From assembly GCA_905181875.1 (NCBI GenBank), contig CAJIZH010000004.1, forward strand, positions 372,001 to 436,000: 64,000 nt of DNA, read 5' to 3'. A program made the translations under genes and the position numbers. Below are positions 17,444-27,014 of the stretch, piece after piece (the stretch's first letter is position 1; each line of letters opens with the position of its first letter). This DNA comes from Flavobacteriales bacterium UBA6770 (GTDB lineage Bacteria; Bacteroidota; Bacteroidia; Flavobacteriales_G; Salibacteraceae). The notes beneath the pieces are model-generated. The model had not been told where the DNA came from. It saw only the letters and a list, made by a program, of their open reading frames with translations, and ran no database searches.

Positions 17444-18994
17444 CTACTTTGGAATTAATGATATAAAAGGAACTAAAATTTCCTCTAATGAGATTCCTCC
17501 ATGTTGAAATGTATTTTTATAATGCTGTACAAAATGATTGTAGTTGTTTGGGTAAACAAAGAAATCTTCGGACTTTGCAAATATGTATCTAGACGATAAG
17601 TTTCCAGCCGGTAAATGTGCTTCTTTAGGATCTTTCACCTCAAAAATATCTTTTGCATTATAGTTTAGCGATTTTCCATGTTTATATCGCAAGTTGGTAT
17701 TTGTGTTTCTATCTCCAATAACTTTTACCGGATTCTTTACGCGCACGCTGCCATGATCAGAGGTAAAAAGCACCGGAATTTTTTTCTCGCTAAAAAACTT
17801 CAAAATATCAAGCAATGGAGAATGTTCAAACCATGAAGAAGTTACTGAACGATAAGCCGATTCATCATCAGCCAACTCTTTAATAACCTCCATATCGGTC
17901 TTTGAATGTGTCAGCATATCCACAAAATTGAAACTCAAAACAAGTAAATCATTGTGAAGATATTCGGATATTTTGTCTAGCAATTTCCGGCCTTCTTCGA
18001 GGCCACTTACGTTCACAAAATCAGATTTTACTTGCTTACCATGCAGTTTTAACATTGCCTCAAGTAATTGTTTTTCATCAGCACTTCCTCCGCTCTCCGT
18101 ATCCCATTGTTTGCCGAATCGTGATTCAATTGCATTTGGCAGTAACCCAGCAAAAAGTGCACTTCTTGAAAACGAAGTAGCAGTTGGAACTATGCTGTAA
18201 TACATGTCTTCGTTTTCAATTCTAAAGTAGTCGGTTATACTGCTTTTAATTGCTCTCCACTGGTCAAACCTAAAATTATCTAGACATATTAAGACTGTTG
18301 GAAAAGCTCCATCTTCTTTAATCTGAGGTAACACCAACTTAGGGAGTAAAGTATGAGACATTATTGGAATTTTGCTATCTCGACCATTAATCCAGTCCAA
18401 GTAATTGTCTTCATAAAAATTAGAGAAGACATTGTTCGACTCCGTTTTTTGCATCTGAATGATTTCTTCCATACCTCCGTCCTCAGAAGCATCTAATTCA
18501 ATTTCCCAATGCACTAGTTTTTTATAGAAATCTTTCCATTCTTCTGCATCCATCCGATCATTTAATCGCATGCTTATTTGTCGAAATTCTTGCTGATAAT
18601 CTTGAGTAGTCTTTGCTGAGACCAATCTCTTTTTATCCAAGTTTTTCTTTACTGATAGTAAGATTTGTTTTGGGTTTACAGGCTTGATTAAGTAGTCCGA
18701 AATTTTCCCACCAATGGCATCCTCCATTATATCTTCTTCCTCACTTTTCGTAATCATAATTACAGGTAATGAAGAATCTTTTTCTTTGATTTTTTCAAGC
18801 GTCTCCAACCCTGATAGACCGGGCATATTCTCATCAAGAAAAACAATATCCATTTGTTCGTACTCCAAATACTCAATGGCTTCATTGCCATTATTGGTTG
18901 TAAAAACTTTATATCCCCTCTCTTCTAAAAAGAGAATGTGTGGTTTTAGCAAATCAATCTCATCGTCTGCCCATAATATCTTTACTTCTTCCAT
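17444..18994 (-). CDS. porX: PorX: response regulator with PglZ domain, T9SS regulator
   Basis: PorX controls type IX secretion genes and gliding in Bacteroidota, classically with the kinase PorY and the sigma factor SigP. The receiver domain (residues 1-125) has the acidic pocket WADDE, the phospho-acceptor Asp54 in FLDENMPG, and the lysine in YLIKPVNP. A linker leads to an alkaline-phosphatase-like PglZ domain (about 200-510) with LDNFRFDQW, the nucleophile-type PTATSFSR and FTSDHGSV. All expected active-site residues appear intact. No porY is adjacent, which is normal. It fits the T9SS cargo proteins at 1-4091 and 54832-55797. Confidence 0.95.
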   Translation of the reverse strand: MEEVKILWADDEIDLLKPHILFLEERGYKVFTTNNGNEAIEYLEYEQMDIVFLDENMPGLSGLETLEKIKEKDSSLPVIMITKSEEEDIMEDAIGGKISDYLIKPVNPKQILLSVKKNLDKKRLVSAKTTQDYQQEFRQISMRLNDRMDAEEWKDFYKKLVHWEIELDASEDGGMEEIIQMQKTESNNVFSNFYEDNYLDWINGRDSKIPIMSHTLLPKLVLPQIKEDGAFPTVLICLDNFRFDQWRAIKSSITDYFRIENEDMYYSIVPTATSFSRSALFAGLLPNAIESRFGKQWDTESGGSADEKQLLEAMLKLHGKQVKSDFVNVSGLEEGRKLLDKISEYLHNDLLVLSFNFVDMLTHSKTDMEVIKELADDESAYRSVTSSWFEHSPLLDILKFFSEKKIPVLFTSDHGSVRVKNPVKVIGDRNTNTNLRYKHGKSLNYNAKDIFEVKDPKEAHLPAGNLSSRYIFAKSEDFFVYPNNYNHFVQHYKNTFQHGGISLEEILVPFISLIPK

Positions 18995-19010
18995 ATACTC
19001 AGCTTAATCT

Positions 19011-19018
19011 TACTTTTG
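19011..19018 (+). promoter_or_regulatory. Bacteroidota -7 element, candidate promoter of the HD hydrolase gene
   Basis: TACTTTTG matches TAnnTTTG, 32 bases before the GTG start at 19050, in the short divergent gap next to porX. Confidence 0.5.
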
Positions 19019-19049
19019 ATTCTAATACAAACTTGAATAATACATCGTT

Positions 19050-20276
19050 GTGCACAACAAGAAACGAAAAATACTAAACGATCCAGTCTACGGCTTTATT
19101 ACAATTCCGTATGAAATTATTTTTGATCTAATTGAACATCCTTACTTTCAGCGTTTACGGAGAATAACACAGTTAGGGTTAACCAACTTGGTTTACAGTG
19201 GAGCAAATCACACTCGATTCCAACACGCCATAGGAGCAATGCACCTTATGGGCAAAGCTATTGATGTTATTCGGTCTAAAGGAGAAGAAATCACTGAAGA
19301 TGAAGCAATCGGAGTTACCATTGCTATTCTACTGCACGATATTGGACATGGGCCGTATTCTCACACTCTTGAAAATAGTATTGTTGAAGGTGTTAGCCAT
19401 GAGCAAATTTCTGAAATTTTCATGCAAAAATTGAATATAGATTTTGAGGAAAGGCTAGATACGGCTATTCAAATTTTCAAAAACGAACACCCCAAAAAGT
19501 TTCTTAATCAGCTCGTATCCAGCCAACTAGACATGGATAGGCTGGATTACTTAAGGCGAGACAGTTTTTTCACGGGAGTTTCAGAGGGTATAATAGGAGT
19601 TGATCGCATTATTAAAATGTTGAGTGTTGTCAATGGTAATTTAGTGGTTGAAACAAAAGGGATTTACAGCATCGAGAAATTTCTTGTTGCCCGACGTTTG
19701 ATGTATTGGCAAGTATACTTACACAAAACAGTAATTAGTGCTGAAAGTATGTTGCTCCAAATTTTAAAAAGAGCAAAAAAGTTGGCGCATGAGGGCGTTG
19801 ATTTACAGTGTAGTTCTTCGTTAAGAATATTCCTATATCAGGATGTTTCTAAAAATCAATTGGCCGAAGAGTCTAAATATTTAAATGCATTTTCTCAATT
19901 GGACGATTACGATATTTTGGCTGCAATTAAAGAATGGCAGTCCAATACAGACTTAGTTTTAAGTCTATTGTCCAAATCATTGGTAAATCGCAAACTTCTG
20001 AAAGTAAAACTGCAAAGTGAAACAATTGATCCTGCATTAAAGACCGAAAGTCGTGCTAAAGCCAAAGAAAAACTAGACTGTTCTGATGAAGAATTAGGCT
20101 ATTTAGTATTTGATGGCACAATTGACAACAGAGCATATACGATTGGAAAAGGAGAAATCCAAATGCTCCACAAAGACGGAACAGTAGAGGATATAGCCAC
20201 TGCCGCTGATTTATTTACTATTTCAGCGATGTCAAAGCCTGTTATTAAACACTATCTCTGCTATCCTTCTTACTAG
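19050..20276 (+). CDS. HD-domain phosphohydrolase, dNTPase-like
   Basis: The protein belongs to the HD superfamily related to dGTP triphosphohydrolases and SAMHD1-like enzymes. The metal ligands are visible as NHTRFQHAIG (first His), LLHDIGHGPYSH (the HD pair) and SSQLDMDRLDYLRRD (distal Asp). The opening YGFITIPYEIIFDLIEHPYFQRLRRI is typical of this subfamily (span given as residues about 14-40). The start is GTG at 19050, with TTG two bases earlier in another frame, and there is no ATG in range. The length of 408 is usual. The substrate is not known; nucleotides are likely. Confidence 0.9.
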   Translation: MHNKKRKILNDPVYGFITIPYEIIFDLIEHPYFQRLRRITQLGLTNLVYSGANHTRFQHAIGAMHLMGKAIDVIRSKGEEITEDEAIGVTIAILLHDIGHGPYSHTLENSIVEGVSHEQISEIFMQKLNIDFEERLDTAIQIFKNEHPKKFLNQLVSSQLDMDRLDYLRRDSFFTGVSEGIIGVDRIIKMLSVVNGNLVVETKGIYSIEKFLVARRLMYWQVYLHKTVISAESMLLQILKRAKKLAHEGVDLQCSSSLRIFLYQDVSKNQLAEESKYLNAFSQLDDYDILAAIKEWQSNTDLVLSLLSKSLVNRKLLKVKLQSETIDPALKTESRAKAKEKLDCSDEELGYLVFDGTIDNRAYTIGKGEIQMLHKDGTVEDIATAADLFTISAMSKPVIKHYLCYPSY

Positions 20277-20333
20277 TGTTAAAGGTCTGTTGAAAAGTTT
20301 GAAACAGCAGAAATTCTAACTTCAAATTTGTTT

Positions 20334-20341
20334 TATTTTTG
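20334..20341 (+). promoter_or_regulatory. Bacteroidota -7 element ahead of the lipid A gene run
   Basis: TATTTTTG matches TAnnTTTG. It would give a leader of about 55 bases before lpxD at 20403. No clear -33 element is seen. Confidence 0.5.
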
Positions 20342-20402
20342 GTCCTTCAGTGAGGCTTTTAAGCAAATTAAGGGCCTTTAATCTTAATACCAAAAACACC
20401 CA

Positions 20403-21443
20403 ATGGAATTTACCGCTTCTCAGGTAGCCGAATTGCTTAATGGAAAAATTGAAGGCGACTCTGATGTAACTGTAAATCAGCTTGCTAAAATTGAAGAAGG
20501 TCTAACCGGATCTCTCACCTTCCTATCTAATGAAGCCTATATAGACTATGTCTACGAAACTGATGCAACAATCTGTATAATTGACAACAACTTTAAATTA
20601 TCTAAACCAACCAAACCGACCTTAACCCTAGTTTGGGTTAACGATGCAAGAATGTGCTTCGTAAAGGTTTTAGAAATGTATCAACAATACAAATCGAACA
20701 AGTCTGGCATTGATGCAAGCGCAAAAATCAGCGACAAGGCAATTATAGGTGAGCATGTTTATGTTGGACCTAATGCAACCATTTTAGCAGGATCAGTTAT
20801 CGGAAACAATTCTAAAATTTACGGTAACGTCTACATAGGTGAGCAAGTAAAAGTTGGAACAAACACTGTAATTCAATCGGGAGCTATTATCCAAGATGAC
20901 AGTGAAATTGGTTCTAATTGTAAAATATATTCTGGAGTTATAATAGGAGGAGATGGGTTTGGTTTCGCCCCTAATTCAGAAAACAATTACCAAAAAGTTG
21001 TACATATCGGCAATGTTGTTATTGAAGATCACGTTGAAATTGGCGCCAATACGACCATAGATAGAGGTACATTAGGTTCTACCCGAATATGCAAAGGCGC
21101 AAAACTGGATAATTTAATTCAAATTGCACATAATGTTGAAATCGGCGAAAACACTGTGATGGCGGCACAAACTGGCGTTGCAGGTTCTACCAAAATTGGG
21201 AAAGACTGCATGATTGGTGGACAAGTTGGCTTTGTTGGACATATTTCGATTGCCGATGGAGTTAAAATAGCTGCTCAATCTGGAATTGGATCATCAATTA
21301 AAGAAGAAAGTTCAATTTGGCAAGGTTCACCAGCTATCCCCATTGGTGAATACAAACGTGCCTATGTACTATTCAAAAACCTTACGAGTTTAAAAACTCG
21401 AATAGATAATTTACAAAAGATAGTTAGCTCAAAAAGTAACTAA
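20403..21443 (+). CDS. lpxD: UDP-3-O-(3-hydroxyacyl)glucosamine N-acyltransferase LpxD
   Basis: LpxD adds the second 3-hydroxyacyl chain in lipid A synthesis, at the inner membrane. The N-terminal uridine-binding domain covers about residues 1-100. The left-handed beta-helix of hexapeptide repeats (about 105-310) contains the catalytic His in QIAHNVEIG, and a C-terminal helix closes the trimer (ending [11 protein letters not shown]). The length of 346 is standard. It heads a run of seven same-strand genes, with lpxC-fabZ five bases downstream. Confidence 0.95.
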   Translation: MEFTASQVAELLNGKIEGDSDVTVNQLAKIEEGLTGSLTFLSNEAYIDYVYETDATICIIDNNFKLSKPTKPTLTLVWVNDARMCFVKVLEMYQQYKSNKSGIDASAKISDKAIIGEHVYVGPNATILAGSVIGNNSKIYGNVYIGEQVKVGTNTVIQSGAIIQDDSEIGSNCKIYSGVIIGGDGFGFAPNSENNYQKVVHIGNVVIEDHVEIGANTTIDRGTLGSTRICKGAKLDNLIQIAHNVEIGENTVMAAQTGVAGSTKIGKDCMIGGQVGFVGHISIADGVKIAAQSGIGSSIKEESSIWQGSPAIPIGEYKRAYVLFKNLTSLKTRIDNLQKIVSSKSN

Positions 21444-21447
21444 GTAT

Positions 21448-22848
21448 ATGAGTGAAAAGCAAAAGACCCTCAACGCTCCGTTTTCATTATCCGGTATAGG
21501 ATTGCACACGGGAAAAATGGTAAACATAACAGTTAGACCTGCTCCTGAAAACCATTGGTTTGTCTTCAAGCGTGTAGACATTGAAGGGGCTCCAGAAGTT
21601 AAAGCAGATGTTGATAATGTATTTCACACTCAAAGAGGAACTTCTCTTAAAAAGGGAGACGCTGAAGTACATACTACCGAGCATTTATTGGCTTCAATGT
21701 ATGGTCTCGGAATTGACAATGCTCTGATTGAAATTGATGGTCCTGAAATTCCGATTCTTGATGGTAGTGCTCGTCACTTTGTTGCGGCTATTAAAAAGGT
21801 GGGAATTAAAGAACAAGATTTTGACAAGAACTATTACACCCTGAAGGAAAACATGGCCTATGAGGATGTTGATAAAAAGATAGAAATGCTAGCTGTACCG
21901 ACCAACGGTGGCGAGTTTAGAGTTACCGTCATGGTTGACTACAACTCACCTCTTCTGGGAACTCAGCATGCATCAATGTATCATTTAGGTGAGTTTGAAA
22001 ACGAAATTTCTAATTGTCGAACATTCGTTTTCTTGCGTGAATTAATTCAATTGGTGAACGCTGGACTAATTAAAGGTGGAGACATCGACAATGCCATCGT
22101 AATGGTTGACACCGAATTAGAAGAAGCGGAAAAAGACAAACTTGCAGAGACGTTCAATCGCGAAAAGTCAGAATTAGAGGCTGTTGGTATTGGCATACTA
22201 AACAATGTCAAACTTCAATTTGAAAACGAGCCCGCCAGGCACAAATTACTAGATATTATTGGTGATTTAGCATTAGTTGGCAGACCATTAAAAGGACATA
22301 TTCTTGCTGCAAGGCCTGGCCATTACGGGAATGTGAAATTTGGAAAGCTTATCAAGGCTCAAATAAAAGCAGAAGAAAATCAACCACCAAAATACGATGA
22401 TACTATTGAGCCTATATTGGATATCGGTAAAATCATGAGTCTTTTACCTCATAGATATCCTTTCTTATTAGTTGACAAAATCATTGAACTAACCGGGGAA
22501 AAAGTAATTGGCATTAAACACGTTACTAGAAACGAACAATATTTTGAAGGCCACTTTCCAGGAAATCCTGTAATGCCAGGGGTATTACAAATTGAAGCAA
22601 TGGCTCAAACTGGAGGAATATTAGTCCTTAACTCTGTTGATGATCCTGAGAACTACTCCACGTACTTTATGAAAATTGATAAAGTAAAATTCAAGAGAAA
22701 AGTTATTCCGGGCGATACTTTAGTAATGGAATGCAAGTTAATGCAGCCTATCCGGAGAGGAATTTGTGTTATGAGAGTAAGAGCTTATGTTGGAGGTCAA
22801 TTGGCAACCGAGGGCGAATTAATGGCACAAGTAGTTAAAGACAAATAG
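21448..22848 (+). CDS. lpxC: LpxC-FabZ fusion: lipid A deacetylase and 3-hydroxyacyl-ACP dehydratase
   Basis: Two enzymes are fused, as is usual in Bacteroidota. Residues about 1-305 are the zinc deacetylase LpxC, which commits UDP-3-O-acyl-GlcNAc to lipid A; the ligand motif TTEHLLAS, the block NAIVMVD and the final zinc/catalytic stretch RPLKGHILAARPGH are present. Residues about 325-466 are the FabZ hot-dog dehydratase, with LPHRYPFLLVD and the active-site GHFPGNPVMPGVLQIEAMAQ. The fusion ties the two users of 3-hydroxyacyl-ACP together in one protein. It lies between lpxD and lpxA, with gaps of 4 and 10 bases. Confidence 0.97.
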   Translation: MSEKQKTLNAPFSLSGIGLHTGKMVNITVRPAPENHWFVFKRVDIEGAPEVKADVDNVFHTQRGTSLKKGDAEVHTTEHLLASMYGLGIDNALIEIDGPEIPILDGSARHFVAAIKKVGIKEQDFDKNYYTLKENMAYEDVDKKIEMLAVPTNGGEFRVTVMVDYNSPLLGTQHASMYHLGEFENEISNCRTFVFLRELIQLVNAGLIKGGDIDNAIVMVDTELEEAEKDKLAETFNREKSELEAVGIGILNNVKLQFENEPARHKLLDIIGDLALVGRPLKGHILAARPGHYGNVKFGKLIKAQIKAEENQPPKYDDTIEPILDIGKIMSLLPHRYPFLLVDKIIELTGEKVIGIKHVTRNEQYFEGHFPGNPVMPGVLQIEAMAQTGGILVLNSVDDPENYSTYFMKIDKVKFKRKVIPGDTLVMECKLMQPIRRGICVMRVRAYVGGQLATEGELMAQVVKDK

Positions 22849-22858
22849 TTCTAATAAA

Positions 22859-23635
22859 ATGATACATAGTCGCGCAGAAATTCACCCAGAAGCCAAAATT
22901 GGGAAAAACGTTGAAATTGGACCATTTACTTGCGTTTACGGAGATGTAGAAATTGGAGAAGGAACCTGGATAGGTCCAAATGTCACCATTTTCGATGGTG
23001 CAAGAATTGGCAAAAATTGCAAGATTTTCTCTACCGCGGTTATTTCAGCTGATTCACAAGACCTTAAATACAACGGAGAAAAAACCACAGTCGAGATAGG
23101 TGACAATACTGTAATTCGAGAAGCTGTTACTATTCATAAAGGTACTGCTGATCGCTGGAAGACTGTAATTGGTAAAAATTGTCTTCTGATGGCGTATGTT
23201 CACGTTGCTCATGACTGTAAAATAGGGAACAACGTTATTATAGCCAATGCAACTGGCTTAAGTGGTCATATCACAATCGACGATTGCGCAGTAATAGAAG
23301 GAATGGTAGGCGGACAACAATTCACACATATAGGTATGCATGCTTTTGTTGGCGGAACCTCTAGGATAAGAAAAGATGTTCCGCCTTTTGTAAAAGTTGC
23401 AAAAGAGCCGCTTTCATATATCGGAGTAAATTCGATTGGCCTTAAACGAAGAGGATATTCAGAGGAATCGGTTCGAAGAATTGAAGATATCTATCGCATT
23501 CTTTTCGTGCATAATAAAAATATCTCAAAAGGAAGTGAAATTGTTCAAAATGAAATTGAAAACTGCGAAGAAAAAACCATCATTCTTGATTTTATTAAGA
23601 ACTCCAAAAACGGTTTGATTAAAGGATTACAGTAA
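22859..23635 (+). CDS. lpxA: UDP-N-acetylglucosamine acyltransferase LpxA
   Basis: LpxA performs the first step of lipid A synthesis, 3-O-acylation of UDP-GlcNAc from 3-hydroxyacyl-ACP. It is a hexapeptide-repeat left-handed helix from residue 1 (IHSRAEIHPEAKIGKNVEIG). The catalytic His is in VHVAHDCKIGNN (about residue 121), and the C-terminal helical tail begins near residue 190 (GVNSIGLKRRGYS). The length of 258 is standard. Its stop overlaps the next start by one base (TAATG), so translation of the ABC ATPase gene is likely coupled. Confidence 0.96.
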   Translation: MIHSRAEIHPEAKIGKNVEIGPFTCVYGDVEIGEGTWIGPNVTIFDGARIGKNCKIFSTAVISADSQDLKYNGEKTTVEIGDNTVIREAVTIHKGTADRWKTVIGKNCLLMAYVHVAHDCKIGNNVIIANATGLSGHITIDDCAVIEGMVGGQQFTHIGMHAFVGGTSRIRKDVPPFVKVAKEPLSYIGVNSIGLKRRGYSEESVRRIEDIYRILFVHNKNISKGSEIVQNEIENCEEKTIILDFIKNSKNGLIKGLQ

Positions 23636-24279
23636 TGGATCGCCTGTTTCTTAATCAGGTATCAAAGCGATTTCAAACCCATTGGGTTTTCAAGAGTATA
23701 GACTTGGAACTATCCGCAGGAGAATCACTTTTTATTAATGGTCCTAACGGTTCAGGTAAATCCACGCTACTTAAAATCATTTCAGGATGGGTTAGTCCAA
23801 ACGAAGGAAATATCAAATACTATCACAATGAGAATGAAATCCTAGTAGACAATGTGTTTGAATACATCAGTATTTCCGCACCCTATCTTGAACTTATCGA
23901 AGAACTAAGTTTAACCGAATTATTAAAGTTTCACCAAAGTTTCAAACGGTTAAGTATCAACACTACTGCCAATGAATTTTCTGAAGCCATTGAAATCGAA
24001 CATCAAATAAGCAAACCAATTAAATCATATTCATCAGGGATGAAACAACGTGTTAAACTTGGCCTTACTTTGTTTAGCAACTCTAGTTTAATTCTATTGG
24101 ATGAGCCCACCTCCAACCTTGATAAAAGTGGAATTCTGTGGTATAAAAAAAATATAGAAACGATTCTTAAAAACAGAATAGTAATCGTTTGCTCCAATGA
24201 CATTGCAGACGAACACTTTTTTTGCACTAAAAAAATTAATCTCAGCGACTATAAACATCACAAAAAACTAGATTTGTAA
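23635..24279 (+). CDS. ABC transporter ATP-binding protein, partner unknown
   Basis: The protein is a stand-alone ABC ATPase of 214 residues. Walker A is GPNGSGKST (about 36-44), the signature is YSSGMKQRVKLG (about 131-142), and Walker B is LILLDEPTSNLD. The C terminus is short, with no substrate domain. No permease gene is adjacent, so its membrane partner must be encoded elsewhere. Its place between lpxA and efp is fixed by a one-base overlap with lpxA, which suggests an envelope-related job but does not prove it. The sequence also resembles CcmA-type heme exporter ATPases. Confidence 0.85.
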   Translation: MDRLFLNQVSKRFQTHWVFKSIDLELSAGESLFINGPNGSGKSTLLKIISGWVSPNEGNIKYYHNENEILVDNVFEYISISAPYLELIEELSLTELLKFHQSFKRLSINTTANEFSEAIEIEHQISKPIKSYSSGMKQRVKLGLTLFSNSSLILLDEPTSNLDKSGILWYKKNIETILKNRIVIVCSNDIADEHFFCTKKINLSDYKHHKKLDL

Positions 24280-24294
24280 TAACAAAGAAAAACT

Positions 24295-24858
24295 ATGGCT
24301 TCAACATCAGATATAAAAAATGGAATTTGTCTTAACTATAACCATGACTTAGTGCAAATCATTGAATTCCTTCATGTAAAACCAGGTAAAGGTCCAGCCT
24401 TCGTAAGAACAAAAATCAGAAGCTTAACCACGGGAAAAGTATTGGACCACACCTTTCCGTCTGGACATAAAATAGATATTGTAAGAATTGAAAATCGTAA
24501 ATATCAGTTTCTTTACAGCGACAGTCAAGGGTTTCATTTCATGAATACTAATGATTATGAACAAACGTTTCTAGATGAAAAACTTATTAACGCACCACAA
24601 TTCTTAAAAGAAGGAGCCATGGTTGATATTCTTTTTCATGCCGATGAAGAAAGACCCCTTTCAGCGGAAGTTGCTGCTTTCGTTGAAATGGAAATCACTT
24701 ATACTGAACCTGGTATAAAAGGCGATACTGCGACCAATACAATGAAACCTGCGACTGTTGACACAGGTGCAGAAGTGCGTGTCCCTTTATTCATTAATAC
24801 AGGCGACAAAATAAAGGTAGACACACGGACTGGAGTCTATAGCGAAAGAGTAAAATAA
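24295..24858 (+). CDS. efp: Translation elongation factor P
   Basis: EF-P relieves ribosome stalling at proline runs. Domain I carries the loop KPGKGPAFVR with a lysine at the tip (about residue 32), the site that is modified in many bacteria. Two OB-fold domains follow, ending in VDTRTGVYSERV. The length of 187 is standard. Neither EpmA/EpmB nor another modification gene is nearby, so whether this lysine is modified cannot be told. It lies within the lipid A run, six bases before the lpxD paralogue. Confidence 0.97.
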   Translation: MASTSDIKNGICLNYNHDLVQIIEFLHVKPGKGPAFVRTKIRSLTTGKVLDHTFPSGHKIDIVRIENRKYQFLYSDSQGFHFMNTNDYEQTFLDEKLINAPQFLKEGAMVDILFHADEERPLSAEVAAFVEMEITYTEPGIKGDTATNTMKPATVDTGAEVRVPLFINTGDKIKVDTRTGVYSERVK

Positions 24859-24864
24859 ACTGGA

Positions 24865-25785
24865 GTGAAATTTAATCCGCCACAGACACTCGGTAATATT
24901 GCAAGTATAATAGATGCAAAATCAATTGGAAACTCTGATTTTGAAATTCTAGGACTCAATGAAATTCATAAGGTTGAACCTGGAGACATCGTGTTTGTGG
25001 ATCACCCTAAATATTACGACAAGGCCCTGAATTCGGCTGCAACTATCATCCTTATTAACAAAGAAGTAGAGGCTCCAGATGGAAAGGTATTACTTATTAG
25101 CAAAGACCCTTTTAGAGATACATTAAGATTAATCGATCATTTTAGCCCATTTGAGAAGGCCGAAAAAGCAATAACAGATTCTGTCAAAATTGGTGAAGGA
25201 TCAGTTATTCAACCCAATGTCTTTATTGGAAACAATGTAACAATAGGTAAAAACTGTCGCATTCATTCTGGCGTTTCGATATACGACAACTCCGTTATTG
25301 GAAATAATGTTCTTATTCATTCCAATACCGTCTTAGGAGCAGATGCATTCTATTATCAAAAGCGCGAAGGTGCTTATCAGCAATTCACTTCATGTGGCAG
25401 AGTTGTCATAAAAGATAATGTTCATATTGGCGCAAATTGCACTATTGACAAGGGTGTAACTGGTGATACAGAGATAGGTGAAGGATCTAAATTGGATAAT
25501 CTTATTCACGTTGGACACGATACGGTTATTGGAAAAAACTGTTTGTTTGCAAGCCAAGTAGGAATTGCCGGTTGCGTAACAATAGAAGACGATGTCACCT
25601 TATGGGGGCAAGTTGGAGTTGCCAGTGACTTAACCATAGAAGAAGGTGCTGTTGTATATGCCCAATCTGGAGTAGGAAAAACATTGGCTGCCAACAAAAC
25701 ATATTTTGGTTCGCCTTGCGAAGAAAGTAAAGGGAAGTTCAGAGAAATTTACACACTGAAAAGACTCGCAAAAGAGAATCAGTAA
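24865..25785 (+). CDS. LpxD-like acyltransferase paralogue
   Basis: This is a second LpxD-family hexapeptide protein of 306 residues, starting at GTG 24865. The N-terminal domain (FVDHPKYYDKALNSAATIILI) matches the uridine-binding region, and the beta-helix keeps a histidine block at VGHDTVIGKN. It lacks the long C-terminal helix of the copy at 20403. The helix includes VTGDTEIGEGSKLDNLIHVG, very close to true LpxD. It may acylate a related sugar nucleotide or have a different chain preference; that is inference. It joins the next gene by a one-base overlap. Confidence 0.85.
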   Translation: MKFNPPQTLGNIASIIDAKSIGNSDFEILGLNEIHKVEPGDIVFVDHPKYYDKALNSAATIILINKEVEAPDGKVLLISKDPFRDTLRLIDHFSPFEKAEKAITDSVKIGEGSVIQPNVFIGNNVTIGKNCRIHSGVSIYDNSVIGNNVLIHSNTVLGADAFYYQKREGAYQQFTSCGRVVIKDNVHIGANCTIDKGVTGDTEIGEGSKLDNLIHVGHDTVIGKNCLFASQVGIAGCVTIEDDVTLWGQVGVASDLTIEEGAVVYAQSGVGKTLAANKTYFGSPCEESKGKFREIYTLKRLAKENQ

Positions 25786-27014
25786 TGGCGCTTAGCTCCT
25801 CTCAAAAAGATAAAGTACCCGATACAAAATTTAAACTTCGCAGGATTTTAGAGGTCACCAGCGCAATTAATGAAAATCGACCTTCTTTAGAATTATTCGA
25901 ACTATTTGGTGAAATATTGGCATCTGACCTGAAAATCGGGAAAGTCGTTTTTCTCTCTCAATTAAAAAGTGAATGGAAAACTGCATTTGAAATAGGATGT
26001 TCAAACTTCTCGTTCAACGAAAAAACCATAGATAATCTTAGTCAATATAAAGACATCGGTAATCTATCAGATTCAGAGGATAATCGATTAAGTAAATTTG
26101 ACACAGTAATTCCTGTACTTCATAAAAGGATGGCCTTAGGATTTCTTTTACTAAAAGAAGATGCTCGTGAGTCAAGCAAAGTGAGTACTGTTATTAAAAA
26201 CCTCAACTATATACAATCTACAGCCAATATCATAATGGTAGCCATTGAAAATAAACGAATGGCTAAAGCTCAGCTTGAGCAAGTTGGATTAAAACGAGAG
26301 CTACAATTAGCAGAACATATTCAAAAAGGATTATTACCAAGTATTCTGCCGAATAATAATTCCATTTCGGCAGTCGCCATTCATCAATCATATGGAGAGA
26401 TAGGAGGTGATTATTATGATCTAATTCAAACGAGCCCAGAAGAATACTATTTCTGCATCGCTGATATCAGTGGAAAAGGGATTTCTGCCGCATTGATAAT
26501 GTCAAATTTTCAAGCAACTTTTAGAGCAACGGTAAACCAAGCGCTGCCTTTAGTTAAAATGCTTGAACTGCTCAATAAATCAGTTTTGGAAAGCAGTAGA
26601 GGTGATAAGTTTATAACTTTTTTTGTTGGAAAGTATGACTCCAGAAGCAAAGAGCTCGAATATGTAAATTGTGCCCATCCTAGTGCACTCCTTTTTAATG
26701 AAAATAGAGTTTATGAACTTAAGTCTTATATTCCTGGATTAGGTATGTTGAATGAATTACCTCCTTTTGAAACTCAATCTATAACAATGACAACCAATAC
26801 AATTTTAGCCTGTTATACTGACGGTATTTCAGAGTTAGAGAATGAAAAAGGTGAGCCGTTTGGAGTGAAGCGAATCAAGAAAAGTTTAAGAAATTTTGGT
26901 AAAGTTGAACTAGAAGGGCTGGTCGAACATGTAACAAAAGATCTTAAATCTTTTGCTGAAAACTCTAAAGTAACCGACGATATAGCTGCGCTTAATATTC
27001 TATTTAAGGTCTAG
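25785..27014 (+). CDS. SpoIIE-type PP2C phosphatase with N-terminal GAF-like region
   Basis: A signalling serine phosphatase. Residues about 20-150 look like a GAF sensor domain. The coiled linker AQLEQVGLKRELQLAEHIQKGLLP leads into the catalytic domain, where the metal-binding aspartates are in GEIGGDYYDLI, IADISGKGISAAL and CYTDGISE, with DDIAALNI near the end. These proteins usually dephosphorylate anti-sigma-factor antagonists, but no such partner is adjacent. It is the last gene of the lipid A run and starts on the last base of the lpxD paralogue stop. Confidence 0.92.
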   Translation: MALSSSQKDKVPDTKFKLRRILEVTSAINENRPSLELFELFGEILASDLKIGKVVFLSQLKSEWKTAFEIGCSNFSFNEKTIDNLSQYKDIGNLSDSEDNRLSKFDTVIPVLHKRMALGFLLLKEDARESSKVSTVIKNLNYIQSTANIIMVAIENKRMAKAQLEQVGLKRELQLAEHIQKGLLPSILPNNNSISAVAIHQSYGEIGGDYYDLIQTSPEEYYFCIADISGKGISAALIMSNFQATFRATVNQALPLVKMLELLNKSVLESSRGDKFITFFVGKYDSRSKELEYVNCAHPSALLFNENRVYELKSYIPGLGMLNELPPFETQSITMTTNTILACYTDGISELENEKGEPFGVKRIKKSLRNFGKVELEGLVEHVTKDLKSFAENSKVTDDIAALNILFKV

